A DNA stretch of 64,000 nt, taken from the NCBI GenBank assembly GCA_028280965.1, contig JANQKT010000087.1:41282-105281 (forward strand), read 5' to 3'. This document shows, in pieces, positions 25,160-33,181 of this stretch. The notes under the pieces are model-generated. The model was not told the origin of the DNA. It saw nothing but the letters and a program-made list of their open reading frames with translations, and ran no database searches. The position numbers were made by a program, and so were the translations under genes. Positions within the stretch are counted from its first letter, which is position 1, and each line of letters starts with the position of its first letter. The stretch is from Phycisphaeraceae bacterium. Lineage in GTDB: Bacteria; Planctomycetota; Phycisphaerae; Phycisphaerales; Phycisphaeraceae.

Positions 25160-25253
25160 GACAGGCCTCCTTACGCTGCGTCAAGAGCAGGGCAGGTTAA
25201 AACCGCAACCAAGACCGGCCGGGTCTGTTGTTGATTGTTTGTTCCGTTGTTTG

Positions 25254-25284
25254 TTTCGCGGGTGACGCGGAGCGTCCCGTGCGG
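25254..25284. repeat. Solitary arm of family A repeat
   Basis: TTCGCGGGTGACGCGGAGCG and the following CGTCCC match one arm of the 2855-2934 element with one change. No matching second arm is seen nearby; the downstream permease gene ends immediately after. Confidence 0.7.
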
Positions 25285-25296
25285 GCGCCAACAGCC

Positions 25297-26436
25297 TCAC
25301 ACCCCCAGCACCCACGGCGACGCGAGCACCACCGCCGCCGACCCGAGCGCGACGATCACCAGCGCCCCCGCGAGCACGATCGCCAGCTCGACCAGCTGCG
25401 TCTGCACGATCAGCCACCGGCCGCAGCCGAGCTTGTGCAGCGTGCGACGTTCGGCTTCGCGCAGCCTCATGGATAGCGCGATCACCAGGCCGATCAGCAT
25501 CACCACCGCGAGGCCGACCAGCGCGGTGTTCGCGTCGAACAGCCGCTTGATCCGCAGCACCAGGCCCATCAGCTCATCCATCACCTCGGCCGGGCGCAGC
25601 GCCTGATACATCGGCGAGGCGTTGTAGCGCGCGGTGATCAGCGTACGGTCCTTGTCTGTTCCAGGAAGCACGATCACCGCGGAGCAGGGCAGGTCGGCTT
25701 CGTCGCCGTGGAAGTGGAAGGTGTCCACGTTGTCGGGCGTGATCCGGATCGCGGTGACGGCCGCGGCGTGCGCCGCTTCGGACTGGTGCGCCTCGGGGTC
25801 GTGCCCGTGTCCGTGGCCGGCGATGATCCAGGCCGTCTTCATACCGACGAAGACCGCCTCGTCGTCCGCGTTGTTTGCCGGGTTCAGCACGCCGACGACG
25901 TCGAGTTCTAACGGCATCGTATGGGCGAGGTTGTACAGGTTCTCGCGGTCAACGGTGAGTGTGTCGCCCACGCCGATGTCGAGTCGTTGCGCGACACCGT
26001 GCCCGAGCACGGCCTGGCCCATGAGGTCCGGCGTGCCGCCTCGCTTGAGCGACAGGCCGCGGAAGGCGAGGTAGCCATCCAGGTCCGTGCCGACGACCGG
26101 TGCGCCTTTCGTTGTGTGCCGCGCGTGCAGCGGGATCGCATACGCGTCGAACGCGTGGTCTGTTTCGAGCTTGTCCACCAGCCCAAACGGCACATCCTCG
26201 GTCCGCCCGTCGCGGAACAAGAGCGCCTGCAAAAGCAGGTCGTATCGGTTGCCTTTCGCGCCGATGATCACCGGTGTCGCGTCGGCTCGGGCGCCCATCC
26301 GCGCGTCGTAGGACCGGATCACCAGCGTCACCGCGACCGGCAGCAGCAGCAGCAGCCCGAGCGCCGCGATAAGGATCAGTGTCCGCCCGCGGTGCGCGCT
26401 GGTGTACTTCCATGCCAGGTAGCCCGCCGATCTCAT
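25297..26436 (-). CDS. ABC transporter permease (FtsX/MacB-like) with His-rich extracytoplasmic loop
   Basis: 379 aa. One N-terminal membrane helix (about 16-37), a large outer domain, and three C-terminal helices (about 280-375), the layout of LolE/MacB permeases. LYRDG- and GAPVVGTDLDGYLAFRGL-like segments are typical of MacB periplasmic cores. The loop contains HGHGHDPEAHQSEAAHAA near 210 and DTFHFHGDE near 240, a His concentration that could bind metal. It overlaps the ATPase stop (ATGA) and is the last of three coupled genes. Substrate unknown; metal-linked export is only a suggestion. Confidence 0.88.
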   Translation of the reverse strand: MRSAGYLAWKYTSAHRGRTLILIAALGLLLLLPVAVTLVIRSYDARMGARADATPVIIGAKGNRYDLLLQALLFRDGRTEDVPFGLVDKLETDHAFDAYAIPLHARHTTKGAPVVGTDLDGYLAFRGLSLKRGGTPDLMGQAVLGHGVAQRLDIGVGDTLTVDRENLYNLAHTMPLELDVVGVLNPANNADDEAVFVGMKTAWIIAGHGHGHDPEAHQSEAAHAAAVTAIRITPDNVDTFHFHGDEADLPCSAVIVLPGTDKDRTLITARYNASPMYQALRPAEVMDELMGLVLRIKRLFDANTALVGLAVVMLIGLVIALSMRLREAERRTLHKLGCGRWLIVQTQLVELAIVLAGALVIVALGSAAVVLASPWVLGV

Positions 26437-27089
26437 GACACGACCCCCTTCTCGACGTGGACGACACGGTCGAAGCGCGGCAGCAGCGACTTGTCGTGCG
26501 TCAGCATGACCAGCGTCGCGCCGTGTTCTTCAACCAACTGCATGAGCAGGTCGAGTGCTGATGTAGCAGTGTCGTTGTCCAGCGACGCCGTCGGTTCGTC
26601 CGCAAGCACCAGTGTGGGCTTGGTGATTAACGCCCGGCAGATACCGACGCGCTGACGCTCGCCCTGCGACAGGCCCGACACTACGCGCCCGGCGGCTTCA
26701 CTTAAGCCAACACGTTCGAGCAATGCGTCCGCACGCTCTCGGGTTTTTCGATCAAGCCGCAGCGATCGGTTCAGACGGCAGGGCAGCAGCACGTTGTCCC
26801 GTGCCGAGAGGTAATCGACCAGCTCGATGCCCTGGAACACCAGGCCCATCGTCGAAAGCCTGAGGCGCCGGCGGGCCTTGTCGTTCATCGCCGACACCGT
26901 TTGGCCATCGATCGCGACTTTGCCCCGCGCCGGCACGAGGATGCCCGCGATGAGGTGCAGCAGCGTCGTCTTGCCGCTGCCGCTGGGCCCGATGACCGCG
27001 GCTTTCTCGCCCTTCGCGATCGACAGCGCGGCGGTCAGCTCGAAGCCGCCGGTGTCGTAGGCAAACGCGATGTCGCTGAGCTCGATCAT
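26433..27089 (-). CDS. ABC transporter ATP-binding protein (LolD/MacB-like)
   Basis: 218 aa. Walker A GPSGSGKTT, Q-loop VFQGIELVDYL, signature GLSQGERQRVGICRAL, Walker B LVLADEPTASLD and H-loop MLTHD. It belongs to the MacB/LolD class that powers mechanotransmission rather than transport through a pore. It overlaps the genes on both sides by four bases, so the three are one translational unit with the permease and the exported 434-aa protein. Confidence 0.93.
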   Translation of the reverse strand: MIELSDIAFAYDTGGFELTAALSIAKGEKAAVIGPSGSGKTTLLHLIAGILVPARGKVAIDGQTVSAMNDKARRRLRLSTMGLVFQGIELVDYLSARDNVLLPCRLNRSLRLDRKTRERADALLERVGLSEAAGRVVSGLSQGERQRVGICRALITKPTLVLADEPTASLDNDTATSALDLLMQLVEEHGATLVMLTHDKSLLPRFDRVVHVEKGVVS

Positions 27090-28390
27090 GAATCGTTCAT
27101 CACGTCCTCGGCGGTCTGATCCCCGTCGTCGACCCGGTGTTGCTGGAGGATGTGGCTCTCGACGATCCGCCAGCCATCGCCGCGCGGCGCGACGGTATAG
27201 ATCGCCTCGAACGCGTTGGTCCGGGCGTGCGTGTGGCCGAAGTGCGTGACCACGCCGTCGACCTGCCACGAGGCTTTGACAAGAAACGAACCTACCTCCT
27301 CGTCGGGCGGGGTTGTGGCGTTCGACTCAAAGTTACCCATCAACTCCATCGACTGCATCTCAACCCGCACGACCTTCGATACCGCGCCGTTTTCTTCCAG
27401 CACGATTAGCGACCGGTACACGTCGTTATAAATCGTCTCGAGCATCGGGCCATCGACGCTCTGCGCGAGGGCATCGTACACCGCGCCCTCGTCGGTGTAG
27501 TCGAACGCCCGGTAGATGTTGCGGTGCAGCGACTCGAAGATCGCCAGGGCCTCCGCGTCGCTCGGCGGAGTGTGCGAAGGCGTGTGCTCGATCCGGATGC
27601 TGCCGACGGGCAGCGTGACCGCGCCGAGCAAAGCCCCGGCCGTGAGCGCGGCCCACCGGCCCCGCGGTTGCCGCTGCCACAACACGGCCGCCACGCACAG
27701 GCCGATCAGCGTGATCACGATCGACAACACGGGGACGCGCAGCCATCGGCGCTCAATCGTCACGGACGCGTCGAAGCCCGCGGGCAGGCCCGAGGCCGCC
27801 TCGCTGTGCCAGGTGTAGCTCGGCTCGGCGGGGGTCAGGAGCACGATCTGCTGCCGCCCTTCGCCCTCGACCAGCGCGACGACCTGCAGGCCCTCGCCTT
27901 CGTGGATCGGCTCACCGTCCGCGTCGTACTGGTTGGCGAAGACCGTCCAGTCGATCGACACCCGACGGGGCTCGCCCTTTGTCTCGTAGCGGGCGACGAA
28001 CTTGAGCGTGCCCTGCTCGAGCACCTGCGCCTCGGGGAACCGCCGGGCTGGCTGGCGGGAGTTGCTCATCTTCACAACCGGCGCGAGGACGGTCGGAGGG
28101 ACGGTGGTGCCATCAATCCTCACCGGGCAACGCTCCGCGAACACCGGCGCGATCAACCGCGCCAGATCCTCCGGCTCCATCCGGTCCATCTCGACCGGCG
28201 ACATCCCATCAAACACCGCGAGCTTCGCATCCTTTGCAGGGATGCTGACGATCAGCTCGACCGCCTGGTTGTCGATGCCGGCCTGGAACGTGACCTGCGG
28301 GAACTCGTCGGCGAGGTGCGCGTGGGTCGGCGGGGCGTGCAGCAGCACGAGACCAATCAGCACGAACAGCCATCCGGGCCGGAATCGCAT
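27086..28390 (-). CDS. Exported, membrane-anchored protein linked to an ABC transporter
   Basis: 434 aa from the ATG at 28390. Signal peptide (LFVLIGLVLLHAPPTHA), a beta-rich N-domain, one or two membrane helices near 240-280 (SIVITLIGLCVAAVLW and the next hydrophobic stretch), and a C-terminal soluble domain with HFGHTHARTN and VESHILQQHRV. TACCAT lies exactly 6 nt before the ATG. It is coupled to a MacB-like ATPase and permease, so it may be the accessory or substrate-binding part. No family was recognised with certainty. Confidence 0.75.
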   Translation of the reverse strand: MRFRPGWLFVLIGLVLLHAPPTHAHLADEFPQVTFQAGIDNQAVELIVSIPAKDAKLAVFDGMSPVEMDRMEPEDLARLIAPVFAERCPVRIDGTTVPPTVLAPVVKMSNSRQPARRFPEAQVLEQGTLKFVARYETKGEPRRVSIDWTVFANQYDADGEPIHEGEGLQVVALVEGEGRQQIVLLTPAEPSYTWHSEAASGLPAGFDASVTIERRWLRVPVLSIVITLIGLCVAAVLWQRQPRGRWAALTAGALLGAVTLPVGSIRIEHTPSHTPPSDAEALAIFESLHRNIYRAFDYTDEGAVYDALAQSVDGPMLETIYNDVYRSLIVLEENGAVSKVVRVEMQSMELMGNFESNATTPPDEEVGSFLVKASWQVDGVVTHFGHTHARTNAFEAIYTVAPRGDGWRIVESHILQQHRVDDGDQTAEDVMNDS

Positions 28391-28396
28391 CGCGGT

Positions 28397-28402
28397 ATGG
28401 TA
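28397..28402 (-). promoter_or_regulatory. -10-like TACCAT, 6 nt before the exported-protein start
   Basis: TACCAT, ACCGCG, ATG (28390): the same spacing as at seven other genes here. Confidence 0.5.
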
Positions 28403-28553
28403 GGCCAATCCCGCCACAAAACCCGGGCGCGGCGTCTCCGCCGAACCCGGGGTTGGGTTTTAACCATCTGCTCTTGACTTGCCAAAGAACACGGCCCAGA
28501 CCATCCGGGCCGAACGCCGCTGAGCCGATCGCTCGGGTCAGGGACGAATAAAG

Positions 28554-28836
28554 CGCAAAACCCCTGTGGGGGAAGCTGCCGCGCTGCCTGGTTGTGGGGG
28601 CGGAAGCGGGGGTCAGGCTTTGCGATAGCCGCGTTCAAAACCGCGGTCTCGCATGGCCGGTGAATTCGCCGCGCGATTGGCGACGGTTCCCGCTGGGCAC
28701 GGCCGGCCTAAGAACTGGCCGACGTGCCAAACACCACCAGGCAGCAGCGCACTGAGGAGGCGCTGTAGGTGAATCGAGATTGGGTGCTGCCTGGGGCTCA
28801 TCGTTGAATCCGGTTGGGGGCTACGTGCCCGTGTGT
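28554..28836 (-). ncRNA. Candidate structured RNA of about 280 nt
   Basis: On the minus strand a TTGCAT-N17-TATGGT promoter (28843-28871) leads into sequence with strong hairpins. These are CCAGGCAGCA/TGCTGCCTGG (28737-28794, with an inner GCGC stem), GGCACG...CGTGCC (28696-28728) and CCGCG...CGCGG near 28637. It ends near CCCCCACAGGGG followed by TTTT (28554-28578), a weak terminator. There is no credible protein frame. I cannot place it in a known RNA family; the RNase P signature is absent. The remaining bases of the 28391-29030 gap hold the repeat at 28950-29033. Confidence 0.45.
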
Positions 28837-28842
28837 GCCCGA

Positions 28843-28871
28843 ACCATATCGGCGGATCGCGGCGGATGCAA
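28843..28871 (-). promoter_or_regulatory. Promoter TTGCAT-N17-TATGGT
   Basis: -35 at 28866-28871, -10 at 28843-28848, spacer exactly 17 nt. The same -35 hexamer occurs in the mraZ promoter and at 60821. Confidence 0.6.
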
Positions 28872-28949
28872 CAGCTTTTCCCGCATTTTGCGGAAGTTTT
28901 GCAGTTCACCGCGCGTAAGTCTTGTGTTGACAGGTTTTGGTGGGTTGGT

Positions 28950-29033
28950 TTGGAACCACAGATACACACCGATGCACATCGGTCAATCCAGACAATTCCT
29001 ATCTGTGTTCATCCGTGTGCGTCTATGGTTTCA
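28950..29033. repeat. Inverted repeat, family B (GGAACCACAGA...)
   Basis: Imperfect arms (about 28950-28982 and 29006-29033) with the signature AACCACAGAtaCACACcGATG and its inverse. Best copy is at 33092-33172. It begins the region downstream of the methyltransferase stop at 29031. Confidence 0.8.
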
Positions 29034-30122
29034 CGCCTTCCCAAACCGGTAGTGCGACACGCCCCATTCGCTCCCGCCCGCGTAGCCCCACAGCTCGGCG
29101 CAGGCCATGAAGAAGATCCGCCAGCGTTGCAGCCAGACCTTTGCGCTGGCTCGGCCGTAGGTCTGTTCGAACAGCGGCAGGATCAGCGAACGCGCCTGGT
29201 CGGTGTTGCTCAGCCAGGCCTCCGCGGTCTTCTGGTAGTGCGTGCCGTCCTGCCGCCAGTCCTGTTCACAGGCCAGGTGCTTGTCGAAGCGGGGCAAGTA
29301 AGTGTGGGCCGGCATGATCCCGCCGGTGAAGAAGTGCCGGCCCATCCAGTTGCTCTGGCCGGCTTCCTCGAAGAGGTACGTGAACCGCCGGTGGCTGAAG
29401 ACGTGTACGAACAGCCGGCCGTCGTCCTTGAGCCAGCCCGCGACGCGGCGCATCAGCTCGCGGTGGTTGGCCATGTGCTCGAACATCTCGACGCTGACGA
29501 CGCGGTCGAAGACGCGGTCGGTTTCGAAAGTGTTGATGTCGGAGGTGACGACGCTGACGTTGCCAAGCCCCAGTTCGCCCGCCCGGCCGAGGATATACGC
29601 GCGCTGGGAGGCCGAGTTGGAGACCGCGGTGATCCGCGCCGCCGGGTGGTGCTCGGCCATCCACAGCGTCAGCGAGCCCCAGCCGCAGCCGAGCTCGAGG
29701 ATATCCATCCCATCCGCGAGTTGGGCACGCTCGCAGACGAGCGCGAGCGCCGCGTCCTCCGCCTGATTGAGCGAACGCACACCATCCGCCCACGTGCAGC
29801 CGGAGTACTTCAGCCGGTGGCCGAGGCAGTGCTTGTAAAACGCGGCGGGGACCTCGTAGTGCTGGCGGTTCGCGTCCGTGGTCTTCACCGCGATCGGCCC
29901 GGCGGAGAGTTTCTCGCGCAGCGCGGCGGTGCGCTGTTCGACCGCGTCGTCACCGCCCGCGCCTTCCTGCTCTAGGCGCTCGGTCAGCAGCCGCCGAATG
30001 CCCCGGCGGATCAGCGCGTCCGGAACCCAGCCCCGCTCGGCCAGGCCCATCAGCCCGCCCTCACGGCCGGTGTCGCGCGGCCGTTGGTCGGCCCGCGCCA
30101 TGTCTGTTGATGCGCTGGTCAT
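29031..30122 (-). CDS. CFA-synthase-like SAM-dependent methyltransferase (second copy)
   Basis: 363 aa. The N-terminus (about 1-75) is divergent and lacks the usual CFA N-domain. Then come QHYEVPAAFYKHCLG, YSGCTW and motif I LELGCGWGSLTLWMA, with VVSVEMFEHMANH, FVHVFSHRRF and MPAHTYLPRF following. It belongs to the class-I methyltransferase group beside cyclopropane-fatty-acyl-phospholipid synthase; such proteins methylate unsaturated acyl chains. Its start overlaps the DUF1295 stop by four bases. Which position or lipid it modifies is not determinable. Confidence 0.88.
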   Translation of the reverse strand: MTSASTDMARADQRPRDTGREGGLMGLAERGWVPDALIRRGIRRLLTERLEQEGAGGDDAVEQRTAALREKLSAGPIAVKTTDANRQHYEVPAAFYKHCLGHRLKYSGCTWADGVRSLNQAEDAALALVCERAQLADGMDILELGCGWGSLTLWMAEHHPAARITAVSNSASQRAYILGRAGELGLGNVSVVTSDINTFETDRVFDRVVSVEMFEHMANHRELMRRVAGWLKDDGRLFVHVFSHRRFTYLFEEAGQSNWMGRHFFTGGIMPAHTYLPRFDKHLACEQDWRQDGTHYQKTAEAWLSNTDQARSLILPLFEQTYGRASAKVWLQRWRIFFMACAELWGYAGGSEWGVSHYRFGKA

Positions 30123-30916
30123 GCCCGCTCACCCCGCTTCGGCAGCCACGGGAAGAACGCGCTGGTTTCGCGTTGGTATTGCCTGTATGCCTCGCCCTTG
30201 CTCTGCACCGCGCGCATCTCGGTGTAGGGGATGCCGGTCACGAATACGAGGAACAGCCCCATGACCAAAGGCCCGAGCAGTGCGGCGTATCCGATCGACG
30301 TGGCAAACGTCGCCCCGATCGCGAGGTAGGCGAACCAGTGCAGCCACTCGAAGAAGTAGTTGGGGTGGCGTGAGTATCGCCAGAGGCCTTGCTTGCAGAC
30401 CTGGCCGGTATTGGCTGGGTCACGCTTGAAATCGGCGAGTTGTTTGTCAGCGAGGGCTTCGCCCCCGATGGCGACAAGCCAGATCGCGATGCCCACTGGC
30501 AAGCGCCAGCCGACCGGCCCATCGAACGACATCGCCGCGACCATGGGCATCAGAAAGAGCACGACGAAGATTGCCTGTATCTGGAAGAAAACAAAGAACG
30601 CCAGCGGGGCCTTCTCGCCGTAATGCCGACGCATGTGCGCGTACCGGCCGTCCTCTTCCTTGCCGTGGACACGCTTAAAGAGATACCACGCTAAGCGCAG
30701 TGCCCACACCGCGCCAAGGATCGCGACCCAGACACGCCGCTGGAACACGCCGTCGAGCATCACCGCCGCGAGGATCACACCCAGGCCGATGAAAAACGCC
30801 CAGGCGACATCGACATGGCTCGCGTTGCCGATGCGGTGGCAGAACCACCACACACCAACAAACGCCACCGCCGCGATGGCCCATGCCCACACCAGCCATA
30901 GCCAGGGCTCGGTCAT
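30119..30916 (-). CDS. DUF1295 (steroid 5-alpha-reductase-like) membrane protein
   Basis: 265 aa with about six to seven membrane helices. The C-terminal part has GLWRYSRHPNYFFEWLHWFA, the NADPH- and lipid-binding signature of the steroid reductase/ICMT superfamily, preceded by QLADFKRDP. DUF1295 members are thought to be lipid reductases or methyltransferases. The ATG overlaps the upstream CFA stop (ATGA) and the stop overlaps the next gene, so all three are translated together. A role in finishing a modified fatty acid is inferred. Confidence 0.92.
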   Translation of the reverse strand: MTEPWLWLVWAWAIAAVAFVGVWWFCHRIGNASHVDVAWAFFIGLGVILAAVMLDGVFQRRVWVAILGAVWALRLAWYLFKRVHGKEEDGRYAHMRRHYGEKAPLAFFVFFQIQAIFVVLFLMPMVAAMSFDGPVGWRLPVGIAIWLVAIGGEALADKQLADFKRDPANTGQVCKQGLWRYSRHPNYFFEWLHWFAYLAIGATFATSIGYAALLGPLVMGLFLVFVTGIPYTEMRAVQSKGEAYRQYQRETSAFFPWLPKRGERA

Positions 30917-32205
30917 GACACCACCTGAATCGGCTCGACGACAGTCGGCGGGTCGGTGCAGCCCGGCCGGCGGACCTCGAACTGCGCCAGCCCGATGTTG
31001 CCCTCGATGAACCCGCCCTCGCAGTAGGCGAGATAAAACTCCCACAGCCGGACCAGCTCGCGCGGGTAGCCGCGTTCGAGCACGTGCTCGCGGGCGTGAT
31101 GCAGGTTGTCCGCCCAGCGCCGCAGCGTCGTGGCGTAGTGTGGGCCGAGCTCTTCAAAGTGCGTCATCGAGAGGTCGCTGGACGCGGTCATCGCGTTGCG
31201 CAGCACGCCGATGGCCGGGATGCACGAGCCCGGGAAGATGTACTTCTTGATGAAGTCCACGCACTTGCGTGCTGACTCGTAACGGGCATCCGGGATCGTG
31301 ATCGTCTGGATGATGCCCCGGCCGGTGGGCTTGAGCAAGGCGGAGCACTTGTCAAAAAACGCGCCGTAATACTGATGGCCGACCGCCTCGATCATCTCGA
31401 CGCTGACCAGCTTGTCGTACTGCCCTTCCAATTCGCGGTAGTCACGCAGCAGGAGCCTGACGCGATCGCCCAGCCCGCGCTCGGCGATGAGCTTCGCGGT
31501 GTAGTCGTGCTGCTGCCTGCTCAGCGTTGTCGTCGTCACCCGGCAGCCGGTGCGCTCGGCGGCCCGCAGCGCGAGTGCGCCCCAGCCTGTTCCGATCTCA
31601 AGCAGGTGCTGGTCCGGCGTCAGGCCGAGCTTATCGATCAGCCGGTCGAGCTTGGCGTGTTGTGCGTCGATCAGCGGCGTGTCCGGTGAGTCAAACACGG
31701 CGCAGGAATAGCAGAGCGTTGGGTCGAGCAGCAGCTCGAAGAAGTCGTTGCCCAGGTCGTAGTGCGCCGCGATGTTGCCGCGGCTACCAGTGCGCGTATT
31801 GCGTCTGAGTGCGTGGCCGAGCCGGAGCAGCGCCCCGCCGACCCGGACCGACAGGCGGTCCATCTCGTCGGAGAGCGCGAGGTTGCGGGCGAAGACGCGG
31901 ACCAGCGCGGTCAGGTCGTCGCAATCCCACAGGCCGTGGACGTAGCCCTCCGCGGCGCGCAGGTGCCCGCCGAGCACGGCGTCGCGGTAAAAACGCGGGT
32001 GGCGGACGGTGATCGTGCAGCGCGGGCTCCTGGCCGTGTGCGCGACGCCAAAGGTTCGCCGCCCGCCATTGTCGAGCAGCGTGACCTGCGCGTCGTCGAT
32101 GCGTGCGAGCTGGCCGAGCAGCAGCGACCGGCAGGCGCGGTCGGCCAGGCCCGGCCGATCGGACGCGGGCAGCGAGCGGGATGCGGGGATGATGGACGTA
32201 GACAT
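30913..32205 (-). CDS. cfa: Cyclopropane-fatty-acyl-phospholipid synthase
   Basis: 430 aa from the ATG at 32205. An N-terminal lipid-binding domain (about 30-125) precedes the methyltransferase. NIAAHYDLGNDFFELLLDP, CYSCAVF, motif I LEIGTGWGALALRAA, VSVEMIEAVGHQY and FIKKYIFPGSCIPA are the Cfa hallmarks. It transfers a methylene group from SAM to a cis double bond of a membrane phospholipid acyl chain. It is the first of three overlapping genes; the next gene upstream (DUF1365) is 63 nt away on the same strand. Confidence 0.95.
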   Translation of the reverse strand: MSTSIIPASRSLPASDRPGLADRACRSLLLGQLARIDDAQVTLLDNGGRRTFGVAHTARSPRCTITVRHPRFYRDAVLGGHLRAAEGYVHGLWDCDDLTALVRVFARNLALSDEMDRLSVRVGGALLRLGHALRRNTRTGSRGNIAAHYDLGNDFFELLLDPTLCYSCAVFDSPDTPLIDAQHAKLDRLIDKLGLTPDQHLLEIGTGWGALALRAAERTGCRVTTTTLSRQQHDYTAKLIAERGLGDRVRLLLRDYRELEGQYDKLVSVEMIEAVGHQYYGAFFDKCSALLKPTGRGIIQTITIPDARYESARKCVDFIKKYIFPGSCIPAIGVLRNAMTASSDLSMTHFEELGPHYATTLRRWADNLHHAREHVLERGYPRELVRLWEFYLAYCEGGFIEGNIGLAQFEVRRPGCTDPPTVVEPIQVVS

Positions 32206-32268
32206 GGTGGGCAGGCAGCAGGATAGCCCCACCCCGTCGGCGGGTCACATCATTCATTTCGTTCGCGC

Positions 32269-33069
32269 TCACGCCTCGGATTCAGCCGCCCGCCATTTCG
32301 GGTGCGGCACGAACGGCACGCGTTTGAGCCAGAGCCGCAGCGCGTGCCAGTAGATCGCCGCGATGACCTTGACCGTGACCAACGGGTACTTGAGCAGCAT
32401 GAGGTTCAGCCGAGTCGTCGTGATCGGCTGCCGTGTCATCGACAGCGAAGCGTCGAAGACGCGTCGGCCGGTCTCGGGGTCGAGGTTCTTCATGCTGACG
32501 ACGAGCCGCTCACCCGGCGTGCTAAACCGCCAGTCGTAGTCGTGGTCCATGGGCATGAAGGGGGAGACGTGGAAGTTTTTTTTGAACTGGAAACGCAGGG
32601 CGCTTTCGGGGATCTGTTTTGATCCGGGTGCTGAAGCGCCCTCCGCCGGGAGGACGTAGGCGTGGCGTTCGCCCCAGGGGGTGTTGTGGATCTCGACGAC
32701 GATCGTATCGAGGGCCTGGCCGTCCTCGGCGTAGCAGTAGAAGAACGTCGCGGGGTTCATCACGTAGCCGAAGTACCGCAGGTGTGCGTGCATGACGACG
32801 CGCCCGCCCGGGCGTCGGCCGGTCTGTTCTTCGACCTTGTCGAGCACGGCATCCTTGATTGATTTGCGGGGGTCACCGAAGTGGTCCTTGCGCAGCAGGC
32901 AGGCGAGGTTGAAGCGGTTGACCGACCAGAGCAGCTTGCCGAAACCGTTGAAGACGGTGTCCAGCTCATCGAGGTCCAGCGCGAGCATGAACATGCGGTA
33001 CGACAGCGCGTGGGGTTTGGGCTCGAACCGCCGGTGCCGGACAACGCCCTGATAGATGGCTGAGTTCAC
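32269..33069 (-). CDS. DUF1365 protein
   Basis: 266 aa, GTG start at 33069. [20 protein letters not shown] at the N-terminus, [20 protein letters not shown] and [19 protein letters not shown] are typical of DUF1365. The family is almost always encoded with cfa and an FAD-dependent oxidoreductase in light- or singlet-oxygen-induced operons; a lipid-modifying role is suspected. TATGAT lies exactly 6 nt upstream of the GTG, and a family B repeat lies directly behind that. Confidence 0.93.
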   Translation of the reverse strand: MNSAIYQGVVRHRRFEPKPHALSYRMFMLALDLDELDTVFNGFGKLLWSVNRFNLACLLRKDHFGDPRKSIKDAVLDKVEEQTGRRPGGRVVMHAHLRYFGYVMNPATFFYCYAEDGQALDTIVVEIHNTPWGERHAYVLPAEGASAPGSKQIPESALRFQFKKNFHVSPFMPMDHDYDWRFSTPGERLVVSMKNLDPETGRRVFDASLSMTRQPITTTRLNLMLLKYPLVTVKVIAAIYWHALRLWLKRVPFVPHPKWRAAESEA

Positions 33070-33075
33070 GTGTTA

Positions 33076-33081
33076 ATCATA
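33076..33081 (-). promoter_or_regulatory. -10-like TATGAT, 6 nt before the DUF1365 GTG
   Basis: TATGAT, TAACAC, GTG (33069). It would give the cfa operon its own leaderless transcript. Confidence 0.55.
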
Positions 33082-33091
33082 GTTCGGGTTT

Positions 33092-33172
33092 GGAACCACA
33101 GACGTACACAGATCCACACGGATCAAAACATGCAGGGTTGATCCGTGTGGATCTGTGTACGTCTGTGGTTTC
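33092..33172. repeat. Near-perfect inverted repeat, family B
   Basis: Arms 33092-33126 and 33138-33172 are 35 bp long with a single mismatch, around an 11-nt loop. This is the longest hairpin in the window. It sits between the FAD oxidoreductase gene and the DUF1365 promoter, so it may also stop read-through. Confidence 0.95.
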
Positions 33173-33181
33173 AAAAACGCA

